A DNA stretch of 52,345 bases from Trametes villosa (GCA_002964805.2 PUDQ02000118.1:1-52345), one strand, 5' to 3'; positions 33,190 through 43,989 are shown, numbered from the stretch's first letter. Numbers and translations: made by a program. Notes: generated by a model not told the origin, from the sequence alone.

Positions 33190-34179
33190 TCATTTGTTAC
33201 GCGTAGCCCGTCTCTGCAGCACGCCCCCGGACCACACCTTCCCACTGTCTACGCCTCCTGAGCCTGCTTTGCGCTCCGTCTTCTCGCCCTTGCCCGGCGC
33301 CTTCTCACCCTTGCTCGGCACCTCGTTTCTCGGATGCGCTGGTCTAGTGCCCGTCGTGCTCGCACGAGCCCGCCGCCGCGGACCGGCAGAGGATCGCGTA
33401 TGCTTTGGAGGAGACGCAGCGGTCGTCCGCGCGACGACCTTGGGCGGTGACGTGGGCGTTCTCGCGCTCGAGCTAGAGCCCGCGCCCGCTACAGGCGCGA
33501 CTACTGACGCTGTCACGCCCGCTGCCGACGCTGCAACCGACGCTTCGACCTGCCCGACTGCTTCCTTTTCGCGGGGTTCGTCGGGGGGCGGCGGAGACGG
33601 GTTGCACTCCCTCGCCGGGAGAGGGCTTGGCAAGCTGCCGCTGGCAACGGACGGAGCCGATGTGCCTGGGGTCAGCGAGCGCATCTGCGAGGCGAGGTAC
33701 GAGTGATTGAGGTATTGGCGGACCAGGTGTCGGTGGCAGTCGTCGATCCTGCGCTTGAGGTCGCGGTAGCGCTGCGTGAACTCTGGGCTTCCGTACGGCT
33801 CGTGGATGCGCCCGAGCCCCAAGTTCTCCCAGCGGCTCACTTCGAGCCACAGATCACCGACTGGCCGGGAGAACCTGCGTGCGGCATGAGCGAACATCTC
33901 GAGCTGGAACTGCGGATGCACTCCGGGTTCGGCACATACGTACCCGTCGAGGCGTTCGCGATAGTCCGCCCAAGCGTCTCCCACATCTCCAGACTCTCCA
34001 GCGTTGCTTCTTCCTTCGAGACGGTCGATGAGAGCCCGCATCTCCGTGAGGGTGCCCTCGAGGGCGTGGACACGGGCGGGTGGTAGGAAAGCGGGGATCG
34101 CGCGTTTGACGTACTTCACAAAGGCGAGCAAGGAGATTAGCCCGAGGATGAGCCCGAGGATGTCGTAGGCGGATGCCAT
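33190..34179 (-). CDS. YDILG-family member H (short-tail type)
   Basis: Exon 1 is 34179-33944 and exon 2 is 33874-33190, giving 306 residues if the 69-bp intron is removed. The intron has GT-AG ends, is a multiple of three and holds no stop, so retention would add 23 residues and give 329. Exon 1 has MASAYDILGLILGLISLLAF and LPPARVHALEGTLTEMRALI. Exon 2 has V-G-D-L-W-L-E-V-S-R-W-E-N-L-G-L and G-S-P-E-F-T-Q-R-Y-R-D-L-K-R-R-I-D-D-C-H. The tail is Ser/Pro/Ala/Lys-rich and ends basic, closest to member E. A TATA-like GGTATATC lies near 34285-34292. The function is unknown. Confidence 0.78.
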   Translation of the reverse strand: MASAYDILGLILGLISLLAFVKYVKRAIPAFLPPARVHALEGTLTEMRALIDRLEGRSNAGESGDVGDAWADYRERLDGYVCAEPGVHPQFQLEMFAHAARRFSRPVGDLWLEVSRWENLGLGRIHEPYGSPEFTQRYRDLKRRIDDCHRHLVRQYLNHSYLASQMRSLTPGTSAPSVASGSLPSPLPARECNPSPPPPDEPREKEAVGQVEASVAASAAGVTASVVAPVAGAGSSSSARTPTSPPKVVARTTAASPPKHTRSSAGPRRRARASTTGTRPAHPRNEVPSKGEKAPGKGEKTERKAGSGGVDSGKVWSGGVLQRRATRNK

Positions 34180-34679
34180 TGATCACTACCCGGAGGTGAC
34201 AGCGCGCGTTCGCAATGGTGAGGGGTTGAGAGTAAGCGGAAGTAAGCAGAGCACCTGGAGAGAACGAGTCGGGGCCCGCGACGTAGATATACCATGGCTG
34301 TCGCCGTCCATGCACCGCATGCGGCGCAGAAAACAAGGACGCTCGAACGCTCATGGACGCGCAGCGTACAATTTTACAACGACACAGCCTCGGGTTCTTC
34401 CAAGTGCGCCGGTGAATGAAGGCTGCACCCGGGGGACGTCGCTGAGCGATATGGGATGAATGGCTGGGGCTGTGGCGTTGACGTGCTCGGCTGCTCCAAG
34501 TCTTTGTGTCAGGCTGGTGTTCGTTGTCTCTGAGGCCCGAGGCCTGAGGTGCTGAGACCCGTATACTACGCCGCCACCGCCTCTGAGAAAGTCTTGCCAG
34601 AGGTGGATGCCCGAGTTCGAGAAATCGAAGTCCTACTCGAGTGCGCCGCATCACATACTACTCGTGAACCTATTACACG
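34180..34679 (+). other. Upstream region of YDILG-H
   Basis: Apart from the TATA-like site near 34285, nothing was recognised. Confidence 0.4.
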
Positions 34680-35085
34680 ACCTCGCTGTGTAGCCGCGTA
34701 GGTTGTCCCTCGCCGCATTCATAAAGTCGTCCGATGCATTAGGGAGTCAGTCTCCCGCCGCCCTACAACGACTCAGGAGGTCGCGCGCTGGCCGGGCGAA
34801 CTTACATGGAGCGGATGGACTGCCGGGGGCTCAGAGCAATACTCTGTGTCTCTGAGACGCAGTTCTCGAGCTGTACGCGACAATATGTCCACACGCCGGC
34901 CGCGTCCCCAATCTGACCATGGCCCGTGCATGCTACGCTTGAAATCGTGAACCGGGGGAGCGCTGGATGGAAAATTTCAGGGCTCGGGCGTGCGCGGGCG
35001 GTAGAAAGCTAGGGATTAGTTGTATAGCGTGCTCGCCAAGGCGAGCGGGAAGAAGAGTGCGAGGAGCACGCAGTACATGAAGGCT
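34680..35085 (-). pseudogene. YDILG-family member I, relic of exons 1 and 2
   Basis: On the minus strand, about 35085-34975 aligns with family exon 1 (hydrophobic L-L-A-L-F-F-P-L-A-L-A-S, then TTTCTACCGCCCGCGCACGC, matching the F-L-P-P-A-R codons). Its frame is shifted and stopped. From 34800 the sequence after a degenerate acceptor reads F-A-R-P-A-R-D-L-L-S, the exon-2 start, then a stop within ten codons. Homology fades by about 34680. It lies in line between members H and J, as expected for a tandem row. Confidence 0.55.
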
Positions 35086-35482
35086 AATCGTATGTCGGCG
35101 TTAGCAATGGGGGGAAGTAGCTGGCGAACGAGGGGAAGCGCGATCGTTGGTCTAAAGGGGCTCTTCTATACTGCGATGACGGCGGGGTGTAGGGGGAGGG
35201 GAAATGGTGCCGGTTTCTTGCCTATCGCGACTGTAGCTGCAGAACGCACCAGCGCGGCAAGCAAGCGACCCCGGCCCCGCCTCGGTGTGATGCGTAGAGC
35301 ACTGGACGCAGTCTTACGGTGGCCTGAGTGTGGGGTATCGTCCTAACCCGTGGAATGCCCGCCCCGGCCTTGCTTCAATTTGGTGTCGTATGGCAGGCCG
35401 CGATGACCTGGATGCAGCGTGAATCAGCTCCACTATATGTATAGGGCGTTCAAGAGACTTACGCTGTTCCCAGGAAGGAACA
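35086..35482 (+). other. No recognisable gene
   Basis: This lies between relic I and the 3' end of member J. The plus-strand frame at 35020-35346 mostly overlaps the exon 1 relic and has no support of its own. Confidence 0.4.
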
Positions 35483-36930
35483 TCACTGTTTCGCACGCGG
35501 TCTCTCCACATAATACTCGGGCTGCCATGCGTCCCTCTCTACGCGACGAAGGCGCCATAGGAAAATGCGCTCGAGAGGGGCGGTGCGTTTCGGGTGATCG
35601 ACGATAAGATCAGTGCGAGGTCTCTGAATCTGCTCGTGTGCGTGAGTAAGTGCCCGCGCGTTGCGGTAACTGGAGGCGAGAAGACGAACCCCAGATCTTG
35701 TCGTGGCGCAAGCAATAAGATAGGCCAGTTTCGCCCTCGAGAGCGCCGATTTCGCCAGTCCGAATGCAGGGTGGAGAACCCAACATTCACAAGGATAATA
35801 CATCAACTAGGGATCGTGTCAGAGCGCGGTATTCAGCCCACGAGAACCCACGCACCTGGATATGGACTTTGATGAAACACGGGTTGCGGAGCTGGAGCCT
35901 ATCTGGGAACGCATCGAGGTCTTTGTCCACGAGGTTATCAAGGTCGTTGCGTAGCGCGTGCGCAAGACTGATGCATCCATTATCCTTCGTGCCGAAATAA
36001 ATGTGATCGTCCGGCCCGAAGCGTTCCTTGTAACGGCTTCGAAAGGACATTTGCGGCAAGAACTTGACCTCCCCTCGGTCAAGCCGGGTGTACATCCTGC
36101 TAGCTGGGCAAGAGTCCGGGTTTTGGACAGTCCCCGGCCGGAACCGTAGTCGTCCATCTCTCATGAAGAGAGACAAGTACAACCTGGTGAACTTTCCGGC
36201 GGGGTCTGCTTCCGCCAGCGCCTCCGAATCGCCGTCTGAATCCGAAAGGAGGTCTGGAGGGTCTCCAGATAGCCCCGAGATCGTGCGCAAGAATACATCG
36301 CAGGGTGTGTCGCCAATGTGGTACAGCTTGATGGTATGTTTACGCTGCGAGCGACCGCGCATATTACTCGTGGAATCGGCATCTTGCGAGCTCGTAGACG
36401 CGGACACGACCAATGTAGCGGCAGACGACGACCGCGACAGCGGCCCGGAGGGGTGCTGGGAGACATACAGACAAGTCTCCAGGAGATGCCTGTGGCAATC
36501 GTCGATCTTGCGCTTGAGGTCGCCGCAGAGCCGCCTGAGCTCTGGAGTCCCCAAGGGCACATAGATTCGCGCGATGCCTAGGTTCTCCCATCGCTTCACG
36601 TCCAGCCATAGGTCGCTCACCGATTGAGCAAACCTATGCGCGAGCAAGGGGCGTGAGCGAAAACCTTCGAGCTCTGCAGGACGAGCTTGACACGTACTCG
36701 TTGAGACGTTCGCGATGATCTGCCCAGTCCTGTGCTATTCCTCCCGTCTGGCCATTGGTACGTCCTTCGAGGCGGTCCACGAGTGTCCGCATCTCCGCGA
36801 TGGTGTCCTCAAGGATGCGAACGCGAGCAGGCGGCAGGAAGCTGGAGATCAACCGTACGACGTGCTTCCAAAAGCTCAGCAGGGAGATGGCCCCGAAAAC
36901 AAGGCCGAAAAGGTCGTAGATGGAGGCCAT
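35483..36930 (-). CDS. YDILG-family member J (long type), intact, four exons
   Basis: Exons 36930-36698, 36633-35856, 35806-35690 and 35629-35483 join in frame (introns 64, 49 and 60 bp) to 424 residues. Exon 1 has MASIYDLFGLVFGAISLLSF and LPPARVRILEDTIAEMRTLV. Exon 2 has F-A-Q-S-V-S-D-L-W-L-D-V-K-R-W-E-N-L-G-I, L-C-G-D-L-K-R-K-I-D-D-C-H and a Ser/Asp-rich middle, then D-H-I-Y-F-G-T-K-D-N-G-C-I-S-L-A-H-A-L and L-V-D-K-D-L-D-A-F. Exon 3 has A-L-S-R-A-K-L-A-Y-L-I-A. Exon 4 has L-E-R-I-F-L-W-R-L-R-R-V and W-Q-P-E-Y-Y-V-E near the end. It has the same exon plan as member G. The function is unknown. Confidence 0.82.
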
Positions 36931-37904
36931 CTACGAGGATGCGACGACGAATCGACGAGGGGAGCGGGAGCGATTGTCTGGGGAATCTCTACCCTTGGAG
37001 ATAACGGGGAGTAGGGCGAGTCAGTACTCCCCGGGGATCCTTCTATGCCATGGCCTTGTGTGTGCGAAAAAAGAGAGGACACGAGGCGCACTCGTGGCAG
37101 GCGCGAAGCTTACAGCGCAGAAGACGTGACCTCTGGACATGTGCATCCCCCGGGATGCCACCGTGAGCAAGAAGCCCCGGGTCGCCCTGTGGCTATGCAA
37201 CGCGCATAGGGCCCCTTCTTTTCTCAGGAGACATGGACATCGCCAGTCAATGGGTGCGAATGCAAGAACTAGAATATGTTCAGGCACGCGCTGCAAGTCT
37301 GCGGTATCGATACGTGCGGATGCGATATTCACCTCATATCCCTCCGTGCTCCAGTTGGTAGCGCGGTGCAGCCTGGTCTTTTGGTGGACCACCGCAAGCT
37401 CTCAGATTGAGTCTTCGCTCACCTTGCCCTATATAATTTGAAAATTGCGGGCGTGTCTGCACGCCCGTTGTCCCGGACTTCAAACACCACCAGGGTAGAA
37501 GCCGACGTAGCTGACGATGCGCAAGTGGGGCGTCAGATCATCAGACTTCGCCCGCGGTCGACTGACGCAGGCCTCGCTATGTGTTGACTTCGCGACAACA
37601 CGTTCCCCCGCCACGGCAGCCATAACATATTTTGAATCGGCACGCCTTCCAGCGCAGCACGGGCGCCGTACACAACATCGGCAGCGGAGATGTCACGTCC
37701 GAGCCCCCAGCAGTCCACACGCGCGGTACACTCGGGAACGGTTCTCGAGCTGACATGTCCGGATACGAACTCGCTCGGGCGCGCTTGTCTCTGACAAGGG
37801 GTGGTGGGAAGGGGGAAAGCAAGTAGACATGCACAACAGTACGGCCGTCGGGCGTGAGAGTGACCCGGGACGGACGTTCTGCCGCGCACGCTGTGCACGA
37901 AACT
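36931..37904 (+). other. No recognisable gene
   Basis: This is the upstream region of YDILG-J followed by unassigned sequence. Open frames here are short and unsupported, and the 3' limit of the DDI1-like relic is set only approximately. Confidence 0.4.
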
Positions 37905-38546
37905 GTACAAGCGATCGGGGCAGGCGCCGCGCCGAGCCTCGAATGCTCACTGGCACTCCCCGGAAACGGCTGAGCCAGCGCGGGCGCGCTGTTCGACCCC
38001 AACGCACTCCCCGCCGCAGACGATCCGGGCACTCCCTCTTCGCCCTCGCCAGAGTCCATGATGCGCACCTCCTCAGGGTACTCGTGCTCGGCGAGGAAGC
38101 GGACCTCGCAACCCTGTATCCGGAGCATGCTTTTCTCGAGGTCGATGCACGCTTGGTACGCCCAGCGCGGAGTGCACGCGCCCGAAGAGGAGGCGCACTT
38201 TGCGACCCTCCATGATCGTGAACGAGCAGGTGAGATAGATGGTTCTCGAGCAGCGCGGAGTGCACGCGCCCGAAAATCTTCGCGGTGCCGACGCCCCGCG
38301 CGATGCCCGCGAAGCGGCGGTTGACGAGGCAAATGATCCTATGAAGCGAAGTGTGTTAGGAAGGCGCGAACAGTCAATGTCAGCTCTCGGTTCTTACCCC
38401 GCAGGCTTATGCACATTCGGGGCTCACTACAGCGAAGCGTAATGAGCTGTGAGCTCGTGAACAAAGCGTGGAGAAGACGTACTGATCGTCGACTATGCAC
38501 CACTATTTACGAACGCCTTCGCAGGAAGCCCGTCGTTGACTTTCAC
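37905..38546 (-). pseudogene. DDI1: DDI1-like ubiquitin-pathway aspartic protease, dead fragment
   Basis: DDI1 proteins carry a retroviral-type aspartic protease domain. From 38546 the minus strand reads L-P-A-K-A-F-V-N-S-G-A then a stop (TAG, 38495-38493), where the family has D-S-G-A-Q. The catalytic Asp is therefore Asn and the Gln codon is a stop. After a 58-bp GT-AG-type intron it reads S-P-E-C-A, stop, A-C-G. After a second intron it reads L-V-N-R-R-F-A-G-I-A-R-G-V-G-T, then F-T-I-M-E-G-R-K-V-R-L-L-F-G and Y-Q-A-C-I-D-L-E-K in shifted frames, and a Pro-rich end. A 22-bp stretch (TCGGGCGCGTGCACTCCGCG and beyond) occurs twice, about 80 bp apart. The N-terminal ubiquitin-like domain is absent. 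Confidence 0.85.
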
Positions 38547-39173
38547 GGATCAGGGTTATGGCGCGCGAGCGGGTGGCGTTCACGTTGCCAGACCGGCAGA
38601 ACGACATACTAGCGGAAAATCTCAGCAAGCGGGAATGCGGGTAAAGCTTGTTGGCGAACGGCGCGAAATAGGACGCGAGTGCGGGAGGTTGGGGTGCGGG
38701 TGCTGGCCGCATGAGCGCACAGGAGCTGAAACATGGGCGTGGTGAATATAGTTCGCGCCCGAGGCATTCGGAAGCGCGCACAATATGCCGTCTAGATTGT
38801 TGCATTCGGAGATCGTCGACTGAGCGACAGGTCCAGGTGCGGGGAAGTTTCAACTGAGTGGAAGAGACTACCACAGGAGTATAGACGAGACACCGAGGGC
38901 GGTCATCCTTATATCTCCAGTCTAAGTATCGAGTGCGAGGTCGAGGTTGAGGACGGGCTCAGGCTACACACCGACTGAGGTTTCGGAAGTCGTCGAGGAG
39001 GTCGCGGAGAAGGAGGAGCAGGCGGTGGCGGAACGCGTCGAACGCGCGACGCGCCTTTCCCACGCCACCGCGCTGCCTATTCCAGATTATCGCGCTCTCG
39101 TCCTCCGAGCTCCCGATCACTCCTCTCTCTGCTTATCCCGCTTGCTTCGACAGCGTCGAGGACGAGAGCGACG
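38547..39173 (+). promoter_or_regulatory. ATG7 upstream region with dispersed motif
   Basis: About 38970-39069 reads as an acidic peptide (E-V-V-E-E-V-A-E-K-E-E-Q, then R-V-E-R-A-T-R-L-S-H-A-T-A). It is conserved in the same frame near 44520-44420 and 17660-17560, both on the minus strand. The motif CTTTCCCACGCCACC lies at 39055-39069, 105 bp before the ATG. Whether this is promoter DNA, a 5' leader or the remnant of an upstream gene cannot be decided here. Confidence 0.4.
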
Positions 39174-42100
39174 ATGCCGATCGTCCAATTTGCACCCTTT
39201 CAGTCGCTCGTCCAGCCCGGCTTCTGGCACGCACTCACAAACCTCAAGATCGACGTCCTCCGCCTCTCCGACGATGCCGTCCCCGTGAACGCGTCCTATA
39301 CCACCGGACGCGCCGTCAAGGACCGCGAGACGGGCAAGGAGATTGCTCTTGGCTGCAACCTCTCTGTCGGCGACGATGCCTTTGCAGATAGCCCACAGTG
39401 CGTGCTATCACCCTCACCGGCCGAATTGTGCTGATCCGCGAACCGATCACGATCGCGCGCGTGCACAGTGTACCGCAGAACGCAGTTCTCACCAAGGGGT
39501 CCTTCAAGAACTTCAACACCATTGAGGACTTCAAGAATGCAGACAAGACCGCGCTCTTCAATCATCTCTCAGATGAGGTCCGTGTCCCCGCTCGACTGCT
39601 GCGGGGCTGCTGCACCCCTCAGAAAGCCTCCATGCGCGAGGATCCGACGATGGTAGAAATGGAACCACGCTCCGATGGATCGCTGTTCCCTTTCTATTGT
39701 CTTCTCACACTCATCCCGTCCGTATCTCTGACTCGCCCTGGACGAGGCGATGGTGCGAAGGACGACATGAGTGACGACCAAAACAGTGAGAGTGACTGTC
39801 ACTGAGACATGCGACTCTCACTGAGATCGAGGACAATGGGGTCGCGCGATCCAGGTAGCGCCCAAGCGCCTGGCTAATTTCGCCTAAGCAGACGTACTGG
39901 TAACTGAGGTGCTCCCTCTCGCCGGCTTTCGCTGTGTAGGCCTCGAGGCGACATACCGTACAGAGAAGAGGCCAATGTTGGTGGGAAACTCCCCGAGTAG
40001 ATGAGTTTGCGCACCTGCCACTCACGGTACTCAGGGAGTTTTTCTCCCCCGATAGCCACACTACTTAATCAGCCTCCGAAGGCGTTCATCCGATAGTGGG
40101 GTGTCGGACACCTGACGAACGGGGGAGTGTTCGCAGGAGATGCAGTTATCTCGGTTGTGTGGCGAGCTTGGAGTAGGTGGGGAGGAGGAAGAAAGCAAAA
40201 TACGTTGTGGCTCAGTACGAGGACGAGCCAGGAGCGGACTACGGTGGTTGAGAGGACGCGACACCGAAAGCTGTGGTGCCCGCATAATAGTGGTGGCGCG
40301 CCGCGCGGCTCTGCATGTACGCAATGTGGTTACGCGCCTCAAAGAGACCGAGGGCGCAGGCGTGTGCGACTCCGGCACGTACATGAGCTACGATGTGCTG
40401 CGGCGCGCGGGCAGCCTGATACGTATCCGCATACCTGTCCTGTCCGAAGCGGCAGAACGCATAGCACGCAGTGCACCGTACTGATTCGTCATCCTTTCGC
40501 AGATCTGGAAGAGCATCGTCGAGGACAAGTCTACCGCACACCTCTCCCGCTTCCTCCTCATCACTTTCGCCGACCTCAAGAAGTACAAGTACTACTACTG
40601 GTTCGCATTCCCCGCCTTCGTCACCAAGCCCGCCTGGGAGATCGACGGCGAATGGATCGGCGCACATGAAGCGCTCGGCGAAGACGCGGTACGTCCATTC
40701 GTCGTGGCCCCCTCCACTTGTTTACTCACGGTCGCCCCCACGCAGCTCTCCTCAATACATAAGCAACTTCACGCGTCCTTCCGGCCATTCTTCCTCGTCC
40801 GCACACAAGACGGCCAGACGTCGATCGCCCCCGTAGAGGAATATGCGACTTTCTTCGCCAATGTCCCCGCCGGCCAGGTTAGTCTCTACTCTCGCCCCCT
40901 GATAGCGCGGGCTGACGCCGTCCATACAGCGGACAATCGCCTTCGTCGACCCCTCCGCGCAGCCACAGAACCCGGGGTGGCCGCTCCGGAACCTGCTCGC
41001 CTACCTCCTCGCACTGCACCCCGCCGACACGTTGCATGGCGTTCGCGTCCTATGCTGGCGTGACATCGAACCGCCCGCTCCTGGCTCTCCGGGCGGCTGG
41101 AAGAGCCGCTTCGGGATCGTCAAGCAGGGCGCAGGCGAGGCTCCCGCAGCCGCACCGCTGGCCAAGCCCGCCGCGGTCGGATGGGAGAAGAACATCCAAG
41201 GGAAGCTCGGGCCGCGCGTCGCAGACCTCGCGCCCATGATGGACCCGACGCGGTAAGCACGGCCACGAGTCAGTGCACGACGAGAGACTGACGCGAAAGG
41301 GCTGCTCAGGCTCGCGGACCAGGCGGTCGACCTCAACTTGAAGCTGATGCGGTGGCGGATCCTGCCCGCGCTCGACCTCGACAAGGTCGCGAGCACGCGC
41401 TGTCTGCTCCTCGGCGCGGGCACGCTCGGCTGCTACGTCGCGCGCACGCTTATGGTGCGCTGCCCGTTTTCCCCCGCGCCTGACCAATGCTAATGAGTGC
41501 GTGTAGGGCTGGGGCGTGCGGAACATCACGTTCGTCGACTCCGCACGCGTCTCGTTCTCGAATCCCGTCCGGCAGCCGCTCTTCGAGTTCGAGGACTGCC
41601 TGCACGGCGGGAAGCCCAAGGCGGCATGCGCCGCCGACCGGCTGCGCAAGATCTTCCCCGGCGTAGTACGCACTCTCCCCTCTCTCATTGTTTACCCTTG
41701 CTCACCCACGCGCACTGACAGAACGCGACCGGGCACAGCCTCTCGATCCCGATGCCCGGGCACCCGGTCCCCCCAGCGTCCGTCGCGCAGGCCAAAGCGG
41801 ACGTCGCGCGGCTCGAAGAGCTCTTCGACACGCACGACGCGGTGTTCCTGCTCATGGACTCGCGCGAGAGCCGCTGGCTGCCGACCGTGCTCGGCGCCGC
41901 GAAGGGCAAGCTTGTGCTCAACGCCGCGCTCGGCTTCGACACCTTCCTCGTCATGCGCCACGGTGCCCGCACACCCGATAAGCGCGGTGGCCGGCTCGGG
42001 TGCTACTACTGCAACGACATCGTCGCGCCGACTGACGTGCGTTCTCCCGCCCCGTGTGTTTTCCGAAGGGGATACTGACGCGAACGCTCAACAGTCACTC

Positions 42101-42685
42101 ACGGACCGGACGCTGGACCAGATGTGCACGGTGACTCGCCCGGGCCTCGCGTCGATCGCGGCATCCACCGCGGTCGAGCTGCTCGTCTCGATGCTGCAGC
42201 ACCCCGAAGGGTCCGTCCTCTCCCATGCGCCCTCCACGTCCCCCCGCGAGCTCCCCGCTAACACCTGATATCCGTCCAGAATCCACGCGCCCGCGCCGCC
42301 CCCGCAGACGAACGGCCAAGAGGGCGCGGCGCTGTCCGCCGCGTCGGAGAGCATCCTGGGTATCGTGCCGCACCAGCTGCGCGGCTTCCTCGCGCAGTTC
42401 CGGAACGTGCCCATCGTCGGCCCCGCGTACACGAAGTGCACGGGCTGCAGCGAGACGGTGAGCCCCTCTGTTCCTGTTGCGTCTGCGTCCCACGTCGTAC
42501 TAACGTGCGCGCGCGCGGGACAGGTGTTGGAGGCGTACGAGAAGGAGGGCTTCGACATGCTGCTGCGCGCGTTCAACGAGACGGAGTACCTGCCGAAGCT
42601 CACCGGGCTCGACAAGCTGTACGAGGAGGCGCAGGCGGCGCTGGAGAACGACGACCTCGTCGACGCGGAGGAGGACGACTTCTAG
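39174..42685 (+). CDS. ATG7: Atg7, E1-like activating enzyme of autophagy
   Basis: Eleven exons: 39174-39397, 39469-39577, 40503-40688, 40746-40877, 40930-41252, 41310-41454, 41507-41665, 41722-42036, 42095-42210, 42280-42457 and 42524-42685. They join to 682 residues, the usual length. Atg7 activates Atg8 and Atg12 by adenylation and thioester formation and passes them to Atg3 and Atg10. The N-terminal domain starts M-P-I-V-Q-F-A-P-F. The ATP-binding glycine motif is L-L-G-A-G-T-L-G-C. Zinc-binding C-Y-Y-C and C-T-G-C pairs are present. The catalytic Cys lies in [10 protein letters not shown] near 42125. The tail is acidic, ending E-E-D-D-F. Intron 2 is 925 bp against about 50-70 for the others. 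Confidence 0.96.
39578..40502 (+). other. Oversized intron 2 of ATG7
   Basis: It starts GTCCGT after the codons for S-D-E and ends TTTCGCAG before I-W-K-S. At 925 bp it is more than ten times the other introns of the gene. Frames inside on both strands (such as minus 40384-40061) are open but unrecognised. No terminal repeats or target-site duplication were found, so an insertion is only suspected. Confidence 0.5.
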
Positions 42686-43208
42686 ACGCGAGGGAGCGTG
42701 TGAGCGGGAGAGGCGGGGCATGAGACGTGAAGATGAACCTATTCGCGCGTGTATCGATACCACGGAGGTGTACCACGTATCTGGGTGTATTTCTTAGTTG
42801 CTGCATTCATACCCGTTGACTTATGGCTGATGTGTCCAAATTTAAGAGACAGCGATCCCAGCGCGAGCCGCACCGCCTCAAGACGTCCGGAAACTTCGTA
42901 GTCACGGCATTTCGAAGAAGTGCACAGGTTGCGGAGGTCACGTCCTCTGCGCTGTGTGCTTCACGCGCGCCACGAGGAACACCCCGTGCCCTCGTCTTTC
43001 GCACATGCAGTACAGGGTCATCGCATTCAAGATAACCTGGGCAGGCATTCGTTCCATCCATCTACACCCCATCATCTCCGAGTACAGAGATCCCCCAAAC
43101 CACTCCAGGTGTTCAACTGCCTTCCGCTCACCCTCGCCCCCTCACCATTACGAACACGCTCTATCCCGTTCCCTCCCCTCTTTGGCAGCCATCGTTAGGT
43201 AGTAACCC
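42686..43208 (+). other. ATG7-YDILG-K intergenic stretch
   Basis: It contains the ATG7 3' end and the upstream region of member K. No gene was recognised. Confidence 0.5.
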
Positions 43209-43735
43209 ATGGAGCTAGTGCACAACATCGTCGGCATCATCCTCGTAATCGTCAATGGGGTCCTCCTCCGTGTCTTGCTGCACCTCACGTTTTTCCGCTA
43301 CTTCCCGTCCGCCCGCATTCGTGCCCTCGAGGACACCCTCAAAAAGATGAGGGCGCTTATCGACCGTTGTCAAGAACGAGACAGGGTCAGGCAGCCTGGG
43401 GACCCCGCAGACGTTTGGGCGGACTATCGCGCGCGCATTGATGGGTATGTACCGACGGAGCACGCAGTGCATGCCCTGCCTGCAAGCACCTGTTCAGGAT
43501 ATCTGCTCACTCCGCATGCAGGTTCGCCCAGCCAGTCAGAGACTTGCGGCTTGAAGCGAATGAGGGGGAGGAGCTAGGGCTCGGACGCTTCAACCTCTTT
43601 CCGTACGAAGGACGAGAGTTCAGGCGGCAATACGGCGACCTCAAGCGCAGGATCGACGACACCCTCAAATCCCTCAAAGAACACGCGAGCCGTCACCAGT
43701 CCGCGTCGGCGGGCTCGTTCGTGTTCGGCTGGTAA
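43209..43735 (+). CDS. YDILG-family member K (minimal type, two exons)
   Basis: Exons 43209-43444 and 43522-43735 (77-bp intron) give 149 residues. Exon 1 is divergent but keeps the plan: a hydrophobic N-terminus (H-N-I-V-G-I-I-L-V-I-V), F-P-S-A-R-I-R-A-L-E-D-T-L-K-K-M-R-A-L-I, and the phase-2 donor. Exon 2 has F-A-Q-P-V-R-D-L-R-L-E-A and Y-G-D-L-K-R-R-I-D-D-T, then stops shortly after, with neither the disordered tail nor the C-terminal module. It is thus the smallest apparently intact form and may show the core of the family. The Trp of D-L-W-L is Arg here. The function is unknown. Confidence 0.7.
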
Positions 43736-43989
43736 GCCCGCGGATCTGGGCAATGGAGTGCCGGGTCAAGGAGATATCACAAGGCACACGTCCACCGCTG
43801 GCCACGGTTTCTTAGTCGACTGGATGGATGGGGGAGAATGCACGCACTGGAACTCTGCACGTGAGGTTGGGTGGGTTGTGGCCGGGTCAGGCTTCCTGTT
43901 TGCTTCACGGCGGCAGGCACGCTCAGCTATAGCCTCCGCCAGCCTGTCTCGACTTCATGTACGAAGCTGTAGAACATTAAATTAGTTCC

